42,858 bases of DNA from Bacteroidales bacterium (GTDB lineage: Bacteria; Bacteroidota; Bacteroidia; Bacteroidales; WCHB1-69): positions 1 through 42,858 of the forward strand of contig JAFZIP010000004.1 in NCBI GenBank assembly GCA_017554325.1. Direction: 5' to 3'. The translations under genes and the position numbers were made by a program. Below, piece by piece: positions 1-6,997 of the stretch (position 1 is its first letter; every line of letters begins with the position of its first letter). Below the pieces are notes generated by a model that searched no databases, was not told the origin of the DNA, and worked only from the letters and a program-made list of their open reading frames with translations.

Positions 1-109
1 GACTAAAGTTCGACTCCACATAACCGAAAGCGATTTCTTCAAATGATTGACCGCCGTTGGGGTCGTTGACATTAATCAACATATTCCATGGGAAAGATTT
101 AGTATCCAT
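1..109 (-). CDS. 5' part of an unrecognised minus-strand gene, cut by the window edge
   Basis: Reading leftward from an ATG whose complement is at 107-109, the frame stays open for 36 codons to the window edge. It begins MDTKSFPWNMLINVND and later has GGQSFEEIAFGYVESNFS. An AAGGAG-like stretch lies upstream on this strand. The arrangement is divergent from the recombinase gene at 171, so 110-170 would be a shared promoter region. I do not recognise the family. It could also be chance open frame, so confidence is modest. Confidence 0.4.
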   Translation of the reverse strand, partial: MDTKSFPWNMLINVNDPNGGQSFEEIAFGYVESNFS

Positions 110-170
110 AATCCGCTATTATCGTTAGTTGATATTAAAAATCTCCTTATCTTGCCGTCAAAAACGGCTT

Positions 171-1106
171 ATGACAGAAATTTTAGAACAAACAACGATT
201 GTGGCGATGGTGCAGGATTTCCTGAACCACTGCCGCTTTGAAAGGAAACTGGACGAGAAAACAATTAACGCCTACCGCTTCGATCTGAAGCAGTTTGCGG
301 CTGCGTTGGAGGAGGATGCGGCAATAGTTGATGTAACTCGGGATTACGTGAAACAATGGGTGACTTCATTGTCGGAATACCGCTATAAAACCATTAAGCG
401 TAAGATTGCCGCGGTCAATGTGTTTTTGCATTATTTGGAGGGTGAATATGAGGATTATAATAATCCGATGCGTAGCCTCCAACTTCGGATGAAAGCTCCT
501 GTGCGACTTCCCGTGGTGATGACGAGGGAAGAGGTTGGGCGCATTCTTGATCAGCTTGATACAGAAACAAGTGCTGAAAAGAGTGATCCGCAGCACCGTT
601 TTTTCTGTGTTCGCAATCAAGCCATTATCGAGCTCCTTTTTGGTTCTGGTATGAGGATTGGGGAGCTTTGTGGGCTTCGTAATAAGGATATTGATATGCA
701 GTTGGGGCAGATAAGAATTCTGGGGAAAGGGAACAAGGAACGTGTGGTGGATATTTGCATACCTGTTATCCTTCATGCTTTGCGACAATGGATAGAAGTG
801 CGTCGCTCAAAAGGGACTCCCAATGAGCACTTTTTCACAAGTCACCGGGGGCAGGGACTGAGTCCTCAAACTATTCGCGCATTGGTGCGTCGGTTGATAC
901 AGGAATGTCATATAGACAAGCATGTGACACCCCATACTTTCCGCCACACTTTTGCAACTCTGCTATTAGAAGAGGATGTTGACATTGCCTATATCCAGCA
1001 TATTCTGGGACATAGTTCCATTTCCACCACGCAGATATATCTGCATGTCAACCCGTTGCGACAGCGTGAGATATTGATGAACCGACACCCGAGGAACAAG
1101 ATGTGA
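171..1106 (+). CDS. Tyrosine recombinase, XerC/XerD type
   Basis: Site-specific DNA recombinase that cuts and rejoins DNA through a phosphotyrosine intermediate. At 311 residues it is close to the usual XerC/D length of about 300. An N-terminal SAM-like DNA-binding domain (about 10-95) precedes the catalytic domain, where every active-site residue is visible: R162 in GSGMRIGEL, K186 in GKGNKER, H255 and R258 in PHTFRH, H281 in LGHSS and Y290 in QIYLHV. I chose the ATG at 171; an in-frame TTG at 129 would add 14 residues that do not look like the family. It may be the housekeeping dimer-resolution recombinase. In Bacteroidales such enzymes also sit beside capsule loci and invert promoters, and a glycan cassette follows here. 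I see no inverted-repeat invertible promoter next to it, so XerC/D is the safer reading. Confidence 0.9.
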   Translation: MTEILEQTTIVAMVQDFLNHCRFERKLDEKTINAYRFDLKQFAAALEEDAAIVDVTRDYVKQWVTSLSEYRYKTIKRKIAAVNVFLHYLEGEYEDYNNPMRSLQLRMKAPVRLPVVMTREEVGRILDQLDTETSAEKSDPQHRFFCVRNQAIIELLFGSGMRIGELCGLRNKDIDMQLGQIRILGKGNKERVVDICIPVILHALRQWIEVRRSKGTPNEHFFTSHRGQGLSPQTIRALVRRLIQECHIDKHVTPHTFRHTFATLLLEEDVDIAYIQHILGHSSISTTQIYLHVNPLRQREILMNRHPRNKM

Positions 1107-1181
1107 AGTTGTGAGCATTTTGGTTCTTACCTATTTTGAGAAGATGTTTGATTTTGTTTTGGGAAAAATAGCTTATGGCTC

Positions 1182-1376
1182 ATGATAATCGACAAGAAAT
1201 TTCTTGACGATTTATCCATCCAAGCCAAAGCCTCGCCTCGCTTGCATTCGTTGGAATGCTTGGAGAGCGGTTCCGTGTTGTTGGAGTGCAAGGATGGCAG
1301 GTATGAAGAGTTGAGGAAGAATGAGCTTATATGCTCAAACTCTTACAAAAATAGTTATAAAATTATTCAGCCGTGA
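1182..1376 (+). pseudogene. Short ORF, probable decayed fragment resembling the start of a WbuC-type cupin
   Basis: A 64-codon frame starting MIIDKKFLDDLSIQAKASPR. This beginning resembles the N-terminus of WbuC-type cupin proteins, which accompany O-antigen and capsule genes and start with a similar ID..LLDEL..QAKASPR pattern. The histidine-rich metal-binding part of WbuC is absent, and the frame continues into HSLECLESGSVLLECKDGRY, which I do not recognise. A second decayed copy of codons 7-37 lies at 3193-3285 on the other side of the DUF262 gene. A truncated remnant is the simplest reading, but a real small protein cannot be excluded. The WbuC assignment is a family-level recollection, not a computed match. 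Confidence 0.45.
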
Positions 1377-1494
1377 AACAAAAAAGTTGCATCTTTGCAG
1401 CTGAATTATTTGATTGGAAATAAACAGTCCTATCGTTCAAGAAAGAAGAAACTGGCAGCATTTGTATAGCCCTACATCATATAAAAGTTTATTT

Positions 1495-3162
1495 ATGAAA
1501 GGTATTCAGAACACAACAACAGGAAATTTTAGCTCTATTGTTAGTAACAACAGACGTTTTTATGTTCCAAAATTCCAACGGGATTATTCGTGGGAGGGCG
1601 AACAATGGGACGATTTGTGGCAGGATGTTATGTCGATGGTGGACAACACTGACGAGCACTATATGGGTTATCTTGTGCTTCAGACAGAAAACGAAAAAAG
1701 TTACTACATCATTGATGGTCAACAGCGTTTCACCACTATTATTATGTTGATCTTGGCTGCTATCAAGAACATTCAGCGATTTGTTGAGAAAGGGATAGAA
1801 TCGGAAGAGAACGCACGTCGTATCGAGAATCTTAAAAGAACATTTCTTGGAAAAGAAGACCCTGTGACGCTTGAATATGATAATATCCTTGTGCTTAATA
1901 GAAACAACGACCCATATTATCGGGATTACATCATCAAATTGGGCGAGCTGCGAGTCCGTAATTTGAAGACAACGGAAAAATTGATGAAGCAATGCTTCGA
2001 GTTTTTTGATCAAAAGCTAAAAGGGCTTTATAATAGCGGGCGTGATTATGCCAAATTTATCCAGTACGTTGTGGACAATCTGTATTTTACACAAATTGTC
2101 GTAAACGACGAAATGAATGCTTTTCGCGTATTTGAAACTCTAAACGCAAGAGGCGTTCAGCTCTCATCTGCCGACTTGTTGAAAAACTATCTTTTTGCTT
2201 TGGTTGACCAGGACCACGCCCATGAAAGTCACATTGAGGTTCTGGAAAACCGTTGGGCTCGTTTGACAGATAACATCAAAGCAGAAAAGCTTCCAGAATT
2301 CCTTCGTTATTATTGGAACACTTCCCACAAATCCATCCGATCCAATGAGGTGTTTAAAACCATCCGAAAAGAAATAATTGATGACAAACAAGTGTTTCAA
2401 TTGGTTGATCAAATGCTACGCTATAGTGATGTGTACATGGCTTTGCGCAATCCTAATGATGAAACATGGACTGACGATCAGGTAAAAAACGATATAGCAT
2501 TACTAAACCTGTTCCGCTTAAAACAACCTTATTCCTTGTTGATGTCGGCAAAGATTAATTTGACTGACGCCGAGTTCAAGGAATTGCTGCACCTTATTAT
2601 CAAACTATGTTTTAGATATAATGTGATTTGTGACAGAAACCCTAACGACCAGGAGTTGCCTTTTAACAACTTGGCTTTGCTTGTCAGCAATGAGCATCGA
2701 GTGGATAAAACCTTGTTGATTCCGATTATAGTATCTGACCAGGAATTTCAAAACGCCTTCCAAGAAAAGTCGTTCCGATACAATTCCAATAATGCAAAAA
2801 TCATCAGATATATCCTGGGTCGTATCGAACAATTCAAAGGCTCTGCGCTTGGTACTCGGTTTGATAATGAGAACGCCTCGATTGAGCACGTGTTCCCTCA
2901 ATCTTTTGATGAATCATGGGACATTGACGAAGATAGGGCCCAAAGTTTGGTTTTCAGATTGGGAAACACATGTCTTTTGGAAAAACGCTTAAACCGCGAC
3001 TTGCAAGACGCACCCTTCAAAACCAAAAAGGAGGTTTATTCACTATCTGCCTTTTACTATGCGCACTATATAGGTTCAGAATTTGAGGATTGGAATGAAA
3101 ACTCTATTGTAAGATTACAAAAGGAAATGGCCAAAGCTGCAGTGACAATCTGGAAGCTTTAA
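1495..3162 (+). CDS. DUF262/DUF1524 (GmrSD-like) HNH nuclease-family protein
   Basis: About 555 residues. The N-terminal DUF262 (ParB/Srx-like nucleotide-binding) domain shows VPKFQRDYSW followed by the IIDGQQRFTT box. The C-terminal DUF1524 HNH domain shows IEHVFPQSF and later RLGNTCLLEKRLNRDL with a DAPFKTKK tail. Proteins with this pair include the type IV restriction system GmrSD and related anti-phage nucleases that attack modified DNA. That role is inferred here. I chose the ATG at 1495 (MKGIQNTTTG...), the usual kind of start for the family. An in-frame TTG at 1414 would add 27 residues. A weak promoter-like TCTTTGC lies near 1392. The gene sits between two copies of a short decayed fragment, which suggests it was inserted with a duplication. 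Confidence 0.85.
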   Translation: MKGIQNTTTGNFSSIVSNNRRFYVPKFQRDYSWEGEQWDDLWQDVMSMVDNTDEHYMGYLVLQTENEKSYYIIDGQQRFTTIIMLILAAIKNIQRFVEKGIESEENARRIENLKRTFLGKEDPVTLEYDNILVLNRNNDPYYRDYIIKLGELRVRNLKTTEKLMKQCFEFFDQKLKGLYNSGRDYAKFIQYVVDNLYFTQIVVNDEMNAFRVFETLNARGVQLSSADLLKNYLFALVDQDHAHESHIEVLENRWARLTDNIKAEKLPEFLRYYWNTSHKSIRSNEVFKTIRKEIIDDKQVFQLVDQMLRYSDVYMALRNPNDETWTDDQVKNDIALLNLFRLKQPYSLLMSAKINLTDAEFKELLHLIIKLCFRYNVICDRNPNDQELPFNNLALLVSNEHRVDKTLLIPIIVSDQEFQNAFQEKSFRYNSNNAKIIRYILGRIEQFKGSALGTRFDNENASIEHVFPQSFDESWDIDEDRAQSLVFRLGNTCLLEKRLNRDLQDAPFKTKKEVYSLSAFYYAHYIGSEFEDWNENSIVRLQKEMAKAAVTIWKL

Positions 3163-3192
3163 TGTTTACAGCTTATATTTATTAACCAAGCG

Positions 3193-3285
3193 ATATTTGA
3201 CGAACTATCCACCCAGGCCAAGCCCTCGCCCCCTTGGCACTCGTTGGAATGCCTGGAAAGCGGTTCTGTGTTGTTGGAGTGCAAG
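3193..3285 (+). pseudogene. Second decayed copy of the short fragment at 1200-1292
   Basis: This stretch reads as 31 codons without a start, giving IFDELSTQAKPSPPW and then HSLECLESGSVLLECK. By eye it agrees with the first copy at 24 of 31 residues. The DNA is also similar, for example an identical TTGTTGGAGTGCAAG end. No start codon precedes it and the frame is not supported as a gene. It and the first copy are direct repeats flanking the DUF262 gene. Confidence 0.6.
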
Positions 3286-3330
3286 ATAAGAAAAAGGTTG
3301 TATTGCTACAACCATTTCAATAACATTTTG

Positions 3331-3339
3331 TATCTTTGC
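3331..3339 (+). promoter_or_regulatory. Bacteroidota -7 promoter element (TATCTTTGC) for the Fic gene
   Basis: TATCTTTGC matches the Bacteroidota sigma-ABfr -7 consensus TAnnTTTG and lies 27 bases before the Fic ATG. No clear TTG is seen at the usual -33 distance. Confidence 0.6.
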
Positions 3340-3365
3340 AGCGTCATCAGAAATAGAATAATCGT

Positions 3366-4433
3366 ATGAAGTATCTGAATATCAAGAAAGCTATGGAGGC
3401 TTGGCAGGCGCTGCAACCACTGTCGGAGAAGGACAAGGACCGGCTGAACCGCAGGTTTACCGTCGATTTCAACTACAACAGCAACCACATCGAGGGCAAT
3501 ACGCTGACATACGGACAGACAGAAATCCTGCTGCTGTTCGGCAAGGTGATTGGTGAGGCCAACGTGAAGGATGTGCAGGAGATGACCGCGAGCAACGTAG
3601 GTCTGCACATGATGACGGAGGTGGCTGCCGTGAAGGAGATGCCGCTGACGCAGAACTTCATCCGCTCCCTGCACAAGACCCTGCTGAGGGAGGACTACAC
3701 TGTGTACAGAGACCTGCCCGGAGGCGTGCAAACGAGCTATACGGTGCATGCAGGAACATACAAGACGCGCCCCAACAGCGTGATAACCCGCTATGGCGAC
3801 CGCTTCGAGTATGCCTCGCCTGAGGAGACTCCCGGGCTGATGACCGACTTGGTGGATTGGTACAACGCTGCCGAAAGGGAGAGACGGCTGTCGCCCGTGG
3901 AGCTGGCAGCATTGTTCCACTACCGCTACATCCGCATCCACCCTTTTGAGGACGGCAACGGACGTATCGCCCGCCTAATGATGAACTTCATATTGTGCCG
4001 TCACGACTATCCAATGATTGTGGTGCGCAGCCGCAAGAAGAGCGAATATCTGGAGGCTTTACACCAGGCCGACATTGAGGTGGGGCCTATGCCAGGCGAC
4101 GGTGCACATGCGGAGTTGCGTGACATCAGGCCTTTCATGAAATACTTCAATGAGCTGGTGGCTACGGAGGTGTACAACGATGTGCTGTTTGTGAGCGAGC
4201 GGAACGAAAACGTGTGGTGGTACGATGGTGAGCGGATCCAGTTTCGCACGCCCAACTACACGAAAATACTGAACGCCATGCTCACCCAGCCCTCTCTGAC
4301 CCTATCCGACATGCGCGAAGTGACTGGCATCAGCACAGCCGCCATCCAGAAGCTGCTTGACCAGCTGACGGCAAAGAAATACGTGGAGCGTGCCAACAAC
4401 AATGGCAACTGGCGGGTGTTTTTGACGCAGTGA
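3366..4433 (+). CDS. Fic family protein (AMPylation domain) with N-terminal inhibitory motif and C-terminal winged helix
   Basis: 355 residues. Fic enzymes transfer AMP or another phosphate-linked group to target proteins. The core motif HPFEDGNGR starts at H192 and carries all the expected catalytic and phosphate-binding residues. An N-terminal SNHIEG (S39 to G44) matches the inhibitory (S/T)xxxE(G/N) helix, so the enzyme should be self-inhibited through E43. The C-terminal 90 residues (LSDMREVTGISTAAIQKLLDQL) read as a winged helix-turn-helix, a common arrangement for chromosomal Fic proteins. The partner is unknown. Its stop codon is about 50 bases before the glycan cassette begins, so read-through transcription is possible. 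Confidence 0.9.
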   Translation: MKYLNIKKAMEAWQALQPLSEKDKDRLNRRFTVDFNYNSNHIEGNTLTYGQTEILLLFGKVIGEANVKDVQEMTASNVGLHMMTEVAAVKEMPLTQNFIRSLHKTLLREDYTVYRDLPGGVQTSYTVHAGTYKTRPNSVITRYGDRFEYASPEETPGLMTDLVDWYNAAERERRLSPVELAALFHYRYIRIHPFEDGNGRIARLMMNFILCRHDYPMIVVRSRKKSEYLEALHQADIEVGPMPGDGAHAELRDIRPFMKYFNELVATEVYNDVLFVSERNENVWWYDGERIQFRTPNYTKILNAMLTQPSLTLSDMREVTGISTAAIQKLLDQLTAKKYVERANNNGNWRVFLTQ

Positions 4434-4483
4434 TTGGCTTGGGACGGGAATTTGAATCAGAAAAGAATCCTAACAATAATCTT

Positions 4484-5137
4484 ATGTTTCTCAAACCTAT
4501 TTTTGACAAAATCGTTTCGTTTTTCGGACTTCTTATTCTGTGGCCTGTGCTGCTTATCGTGGCCGTGTTGGTCAAAATCAAAATGCCGGGCGGACCGGTG
4601 CTCTTCGTCCAACAACGCGTGGGCAGGGAGGGCAAACTGTTCAAGGTGCACAAGTTCCGCACCATGACGGTGAATCATGGCGGTTCGTCAGTCAGCGTGG
4701 CGGGCGAGGCCCGCATCACTCCGCTGGGTGCAAAACTGCGCCATTACAAACTGGATGAACTGCCCGAGTTGTGGGATGTGCTCATCGGCAACATGAGTTT
4801 CGTGGGGCCACGCCCCGATGTGCCCGGATATGCAGACTTGCTGCAAGGCGAGGATCGCGACATGCTCAAACTGCGCCCTGGCATCACCGGTCCCGCCTCC
4901 TTGAAATACCGCGATGAAGAAGAGATGATTGCAGCGTATGTAGCACAAAAGCAGAAAGAAGGTGACACCCGTGAGGTTCAGGAAATCGCCCTCTGGTACA
5001 ACGACAACGTCATCTTCCCGGACAAAGTGCGACTGAACTGCTACTATTACCGCCATTACAGTTTTATAAAGGATATCCAGATGATATTCTGTACCGTGCT
5101 GGGAAAAAAGATGGAATATGCCGGGGAAATGATTTAA
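4484..5137 (+). CDS. Monotopic phosphoglycosyltransferase (PglC/WcfS-like initiating sugar transferase)
   Basis: Moves a sugar-1-phosphate from a UDP-sugar to undecaprenyl phosphate at the inner face of the inner membrane, the first step of capsule, O-antigen or oligosaccharide assembly. At 217 residues it matches the short PglC-type form. A re-entrant hydrophobic helix spans about 8-31. GGPVLFVQQRVG and FKVHKFRTM follow, then the catalytic Asp-Glu pair D91-E92 in KLDELPEL, and MSFVGPRPDVPGYADL. I chose ATG 4484; a GTG at 4430 overlaps the Fic stop and would add 18 hydrophilic residues before the helix. With the aminotransferase downstream it recalls Bacteroides fragilis WcfR/WcfS, where a 4-amino-4,6-dideoxy sugar is the first sugar. 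The substrate here is inferred. Confidence 0.92.
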   Translation: MFLKPIFDKIVSFFGLLILWPVLLIVAVLVKIKMPGGPVLFVQQRVGREGKLFKVHKFRTMTVNHGGSSVSVAGEARITPLGAKLRHYKLDELPELWDVLIGNMSFVGPRPDVPGYADLLQGEDRDMLKLRPGITGPASLKYRDEEEMIAAYVAQKQKEGDTREVQEIALWYNDNVIFPDKVRLNCYYYRHYSFIKDIQMIFCTVLGKKMEYAGEMI

Positions 5138-5164
5138 AAAAAAACAGAATATTTGTTTTTTTGG

Positions 5165-5173
5165 TACTTTTGC
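5165..5173 (+). promoter_or_regulatory. Bacteroidota -7 promoter element (TACTTTTGC) for the aminotransferase gene
   Basis: TACTTTTGC fits TAnnTTTGC and lies 61 bases before the aminotransferase ATG, in the 97-base gap after the first sugar transferase. The aminotransferase may therefore have its own promoter. Confidence 0.6.
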
Positions 5174-5234
5174 ACTTCGATTTTTGAGGAGAGCAATGTG
5201 ATGCCTGGTTTTAATTGCTAATACTTATAAACTC

Positions 5235-6446
5235 ATGTACCAAGATTTCATTGACTTCGTGCGCAACACGTTTGATGATTCCGAAGGGTTCATCATCCTG
5301 CACGACCCGCGCTTCATCGGTAATGAGCGCAAATATATCATGGATGCCATGGATTCGAATTTCGTCTCCAGCGTAGGCGAATACGTGGGCAAGTTCGAGG
5401 AGGCCGTGGCCCGCTATACGGGAAGTGCCTACGCAGTGGCCGCTGTAAACGGCACATCTGCCCTGCACATCTGCCTGCTTCTGGCCGGCGTGAAACGCGA
5501 CGAGGAGGTCATCACCCAGCCCGTTTCCTTCATCGCCACCTGCAACGCCATCGCATACACTGGCGCACACCCCATATTCGTGGATGTGGATCGCCAGACC
5601 ATGGGCATGAGTCCCGAGAAACTGGAGGCTTTCCTCAAAGCCAACGCACGCAAGGATGCTTACGGTCGCTGTTACAATGCCAAAACAGGCCGCCGCATTG
5701 CCGCCGTGGTTCCCATGCACACCTTCGGGCATCCCTGCCTGATAGAAGACATCGCAGACATCTGCACACGCTTCAATATCCCTCTGGTGGAAGATGCCGC
5801 CGAGAGCATCGGAAGTCTATACAAAGGCAAACACACCGGGCTGTTCGGCAAGCTGGCTGCCCTCAGTTTCAATGGCAATAAGGTTATCACTACCGGTGGC
5901 GGAGGTATGATCCTCACACAAGACGAAAACTTGGCCAAACTGGCCAAGCATATCACCACCACGGCCAAAGTGCCCCACCGTTGGGAGTACAATCACGATT
6001 ACACGGCCTACAACTACCGTCTGACCAATCTTGCCGCTGCCCTCGGCCTCGGCCAAATTGAACAGTGCGAGTTCTTCATTGAACAAAAACGCAAGCTCAC
6101 CGACAAGTACAAGACTTTCTTTGCCGACAAGGATATCGAATTCTTCACCGAACCTGAGAATTGCCGCTCCAACTATTGGCTTAACGCCGTCATATTGAAA
6201 GACCGTGCCGAACGTGACGCTTTTCTCACCTATACTAACGACCACGGCGTGATGACCCGGCCCATCTGGGTGCTCAACAACAAACTCGACATGTACAAGG
6301 GCTGCCAATGCGGTGACCTCTCCAATGCCGAATGGCTGGAAGACCGCGTTGTCAACATCCCCAGTACCGTGATTATTCCTAACTACTATGATAGAGTGAA
6401 GAGGGGGGAGTTTGGGAGATTAGAAGATGAGAAGATTAGGAGATGA
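5235..6446 (+). CDS. PLP-dependent sugar aminotransferase, DegT/DnrJ/EryC1 family, LegC/WcfR type
   Basis: Converts a UDP-4-keto-6-deoxy-HexNAc to the 4-amino sugar with PLP. It is 403 residues, with the PLP lysine K216 in LSFNGNKVITTGGGG, D187 in LVEDAAES and the substrate loop MHTFGHP. The first 30 residues (before FIGNERKY) match the LegC-like subgroup rather than the shorter DegT form. The C-terminus is odd. After the family-like VVNIPSTVI the frame runs about 20 residues more, and the last dozen (FGRLEDEKIRR) are translated from the 8/16-bp repeat array starting at 6416. The native stop therefore seems to have been replaced when the array arrived. The 4,6-dehydratase that should supply its substrate is next on the same strand, separated only by the repeat-bounded cassette. 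Confidence 0.92.
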   Translation: MYQDFIDFVRNTFDDSEGFIILHDPRFIGNERKYIMDAMDSNFVSSVGEYVGKFEEAVARYTGSAYAVAAVNGTSALHICLLLAGVKRDEEVITQPVSFIATCNAIAYTGAHPIFVDVDRQTMGMSPEKLEAFLKANARKDAYGRCYNAKTGRRIAAVVPMHTFGHPCLIEDIADICTRFNIPLVEDAAESIGSLYKGKHTGLFGKLAALSFNGNKVITTGGGGMILTQDENLAKLAKHITTTAKVPHRWEYNHDYTAYNYRLTNLAAALGLGQIEQCEFFIEQKRKLTDKYKTFFADKDIEFFTEPENCRSNYWLNAVILKDRAERDAFLTYTNDHGVMTRPIWVLNNKLDMYKGCQCGDLSNAEWLEDRVVNIPSTVIIPNYYDRVKRGEFGRLEDEKIRR

Positions 6447-6504
6447 GAAGATTAGGAGATGAGAAGATTAGGAGATTAGGAGATTAGGAGATTAAGAGAT
6501 TAGG
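6416..6504 (+). repeat. Left tandem array, 8-bp unit AGATTAGG plus 16-bp variant
   Basis: The array has three copies of a 16-base unit GAGAAGATTAGGAGAT (6429-6476), overlapping five copies of AGATTAGG (6465-6504, one with AGATTAAG). It starts inside the aminotransferase frame and ends four bases before the stop-codon end of the opposite-strand four-helix-bundle gene. Its unit is the reverse complement of the TAATCT core in the right-hand array at 6941-6988. Confidence 0.95.
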
Positions 6505-6508
6505 GGGA

Positions 6509-6880
6509 TTATTTTTTGAATTTGGCACGGAGGCCGATTAGCATTTTTGAAATAAGTTCGAATTGTTTTTTTAAAGTATTTAGATCATCAACTGTTATGT
6601 AGTCCAAATCAGCAGCAAGCAACAATTGACAATAAGATTCCAACAAAGAGCCATAAGCAATCTCAATAAATCTGACTTTCTCATTGGGCGATGTTCGTCC
6701 GTTCCCCTCTGCAATATTCGATGACACTGACACAATGGCTCGCCGCAACTGGTCACACAAAGCAAACTTCTCAACAGCAGGAAATTTCTTCACCATACTG
6801 TACACATCTACCACCAACTTCCTGGAACACTTCCATACCTCCAAATTCTCAAAAGAAAAAATAGAATCATTTGTCTTCAT
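6509..6880 (-). CDS. Four-helix-bundle protein (23S rRNA intervening-sequence family)
   Basis: 123 residues, predicted all-helical. It shows the family signatures FENLEVWKCSRKLV near the start, LCDQLRRAIVSVSSNIAEG in the middle and RFIEIAYGSLLESYCQL after it. This family was first found encoded in intervening sequences of 23S rRNA genes, and it is related to the Avd accessory protein of diversity-generating retroelements. The biochemical role of stand-alone members is unknown. The gene is on the minus strand inside a plus-strand sugar operon and lies between two inverted repeat arrays. It has its own -7 element at 6927-6935. No reverse transcriptase is in this window, so it is not part of a visible retroelement. 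Confidence 0.92.
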   Translation of the reverse strand: MKTNDSIFSFENLEVWKCSRKLVVDVYSMVKKFPAVEKFALCDQLRRAIVSVSSNIAEGNGRTSPNEKVRFIEIAYGSLLESYCQLLLAADLDYITVDDLNTLKKQFELISKMLIGLRAKFKK

Positions 6881-6926
6881 ATATAAGTAAAATTTAATAA
6901 TAAAATAAGTATTTCATAAAAATTTT

Positions 6927-6935
6927 GCAAAAATA
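6927..6935 (-). promoter_or_regulatory. -7 promoter element (TATTTTTGC) for the four-helix-bundle gene
   Basis: The complement reads TATTTTTGC, 47 bases upstream of the gene's ATG. The -33 region would fall inside the right-hand repeat array, so array and promoter are physically combined. Confidence 0.55.
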
Positions 6936-6940
6936 TAAAT

Positions 6941-6988
6941 AATCTATTAATCTACTAATCTATTAATCTACTAATCTAAAAATCTAAT
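6941..6988 (+). repeat. Right tandem array, six 8-bp units AATCTNNN
   Basis: Six exact-period 8-base units (AATCTATT, AATCTACT, AATCTATT, AATCTACT, AATCTAAA, AATCTAAT). The TAATCT core is the reverse complement of the left array's AGATTA, so the two arrays form inverted termini around the four-helix-bundle gene. The array ends nine bases before the ATG of the dehydratase and so forms its leader. Confidence 0.95.
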
Positions 6989-6997
6989 AATAAAAAA

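Noticed and set aside
47..241. 64-codon plus-strand frame at the left edge
   Set aside because: It overlaps the recombinase start in another frame and the opposite-strand partial gene, and shows no motif.
171..1106. Invertible-promoter recombinase with its target sites
   Set aside because: No inverted-repeat pair enclosing a promoter could be found beside the gene by eye.
6509..6880. Diversity-generating retroelement (Avd-like four-helix bundle)
   Set aside because: No reverse transcriptase, template repeat or variable-repeat target gene is present in the window.
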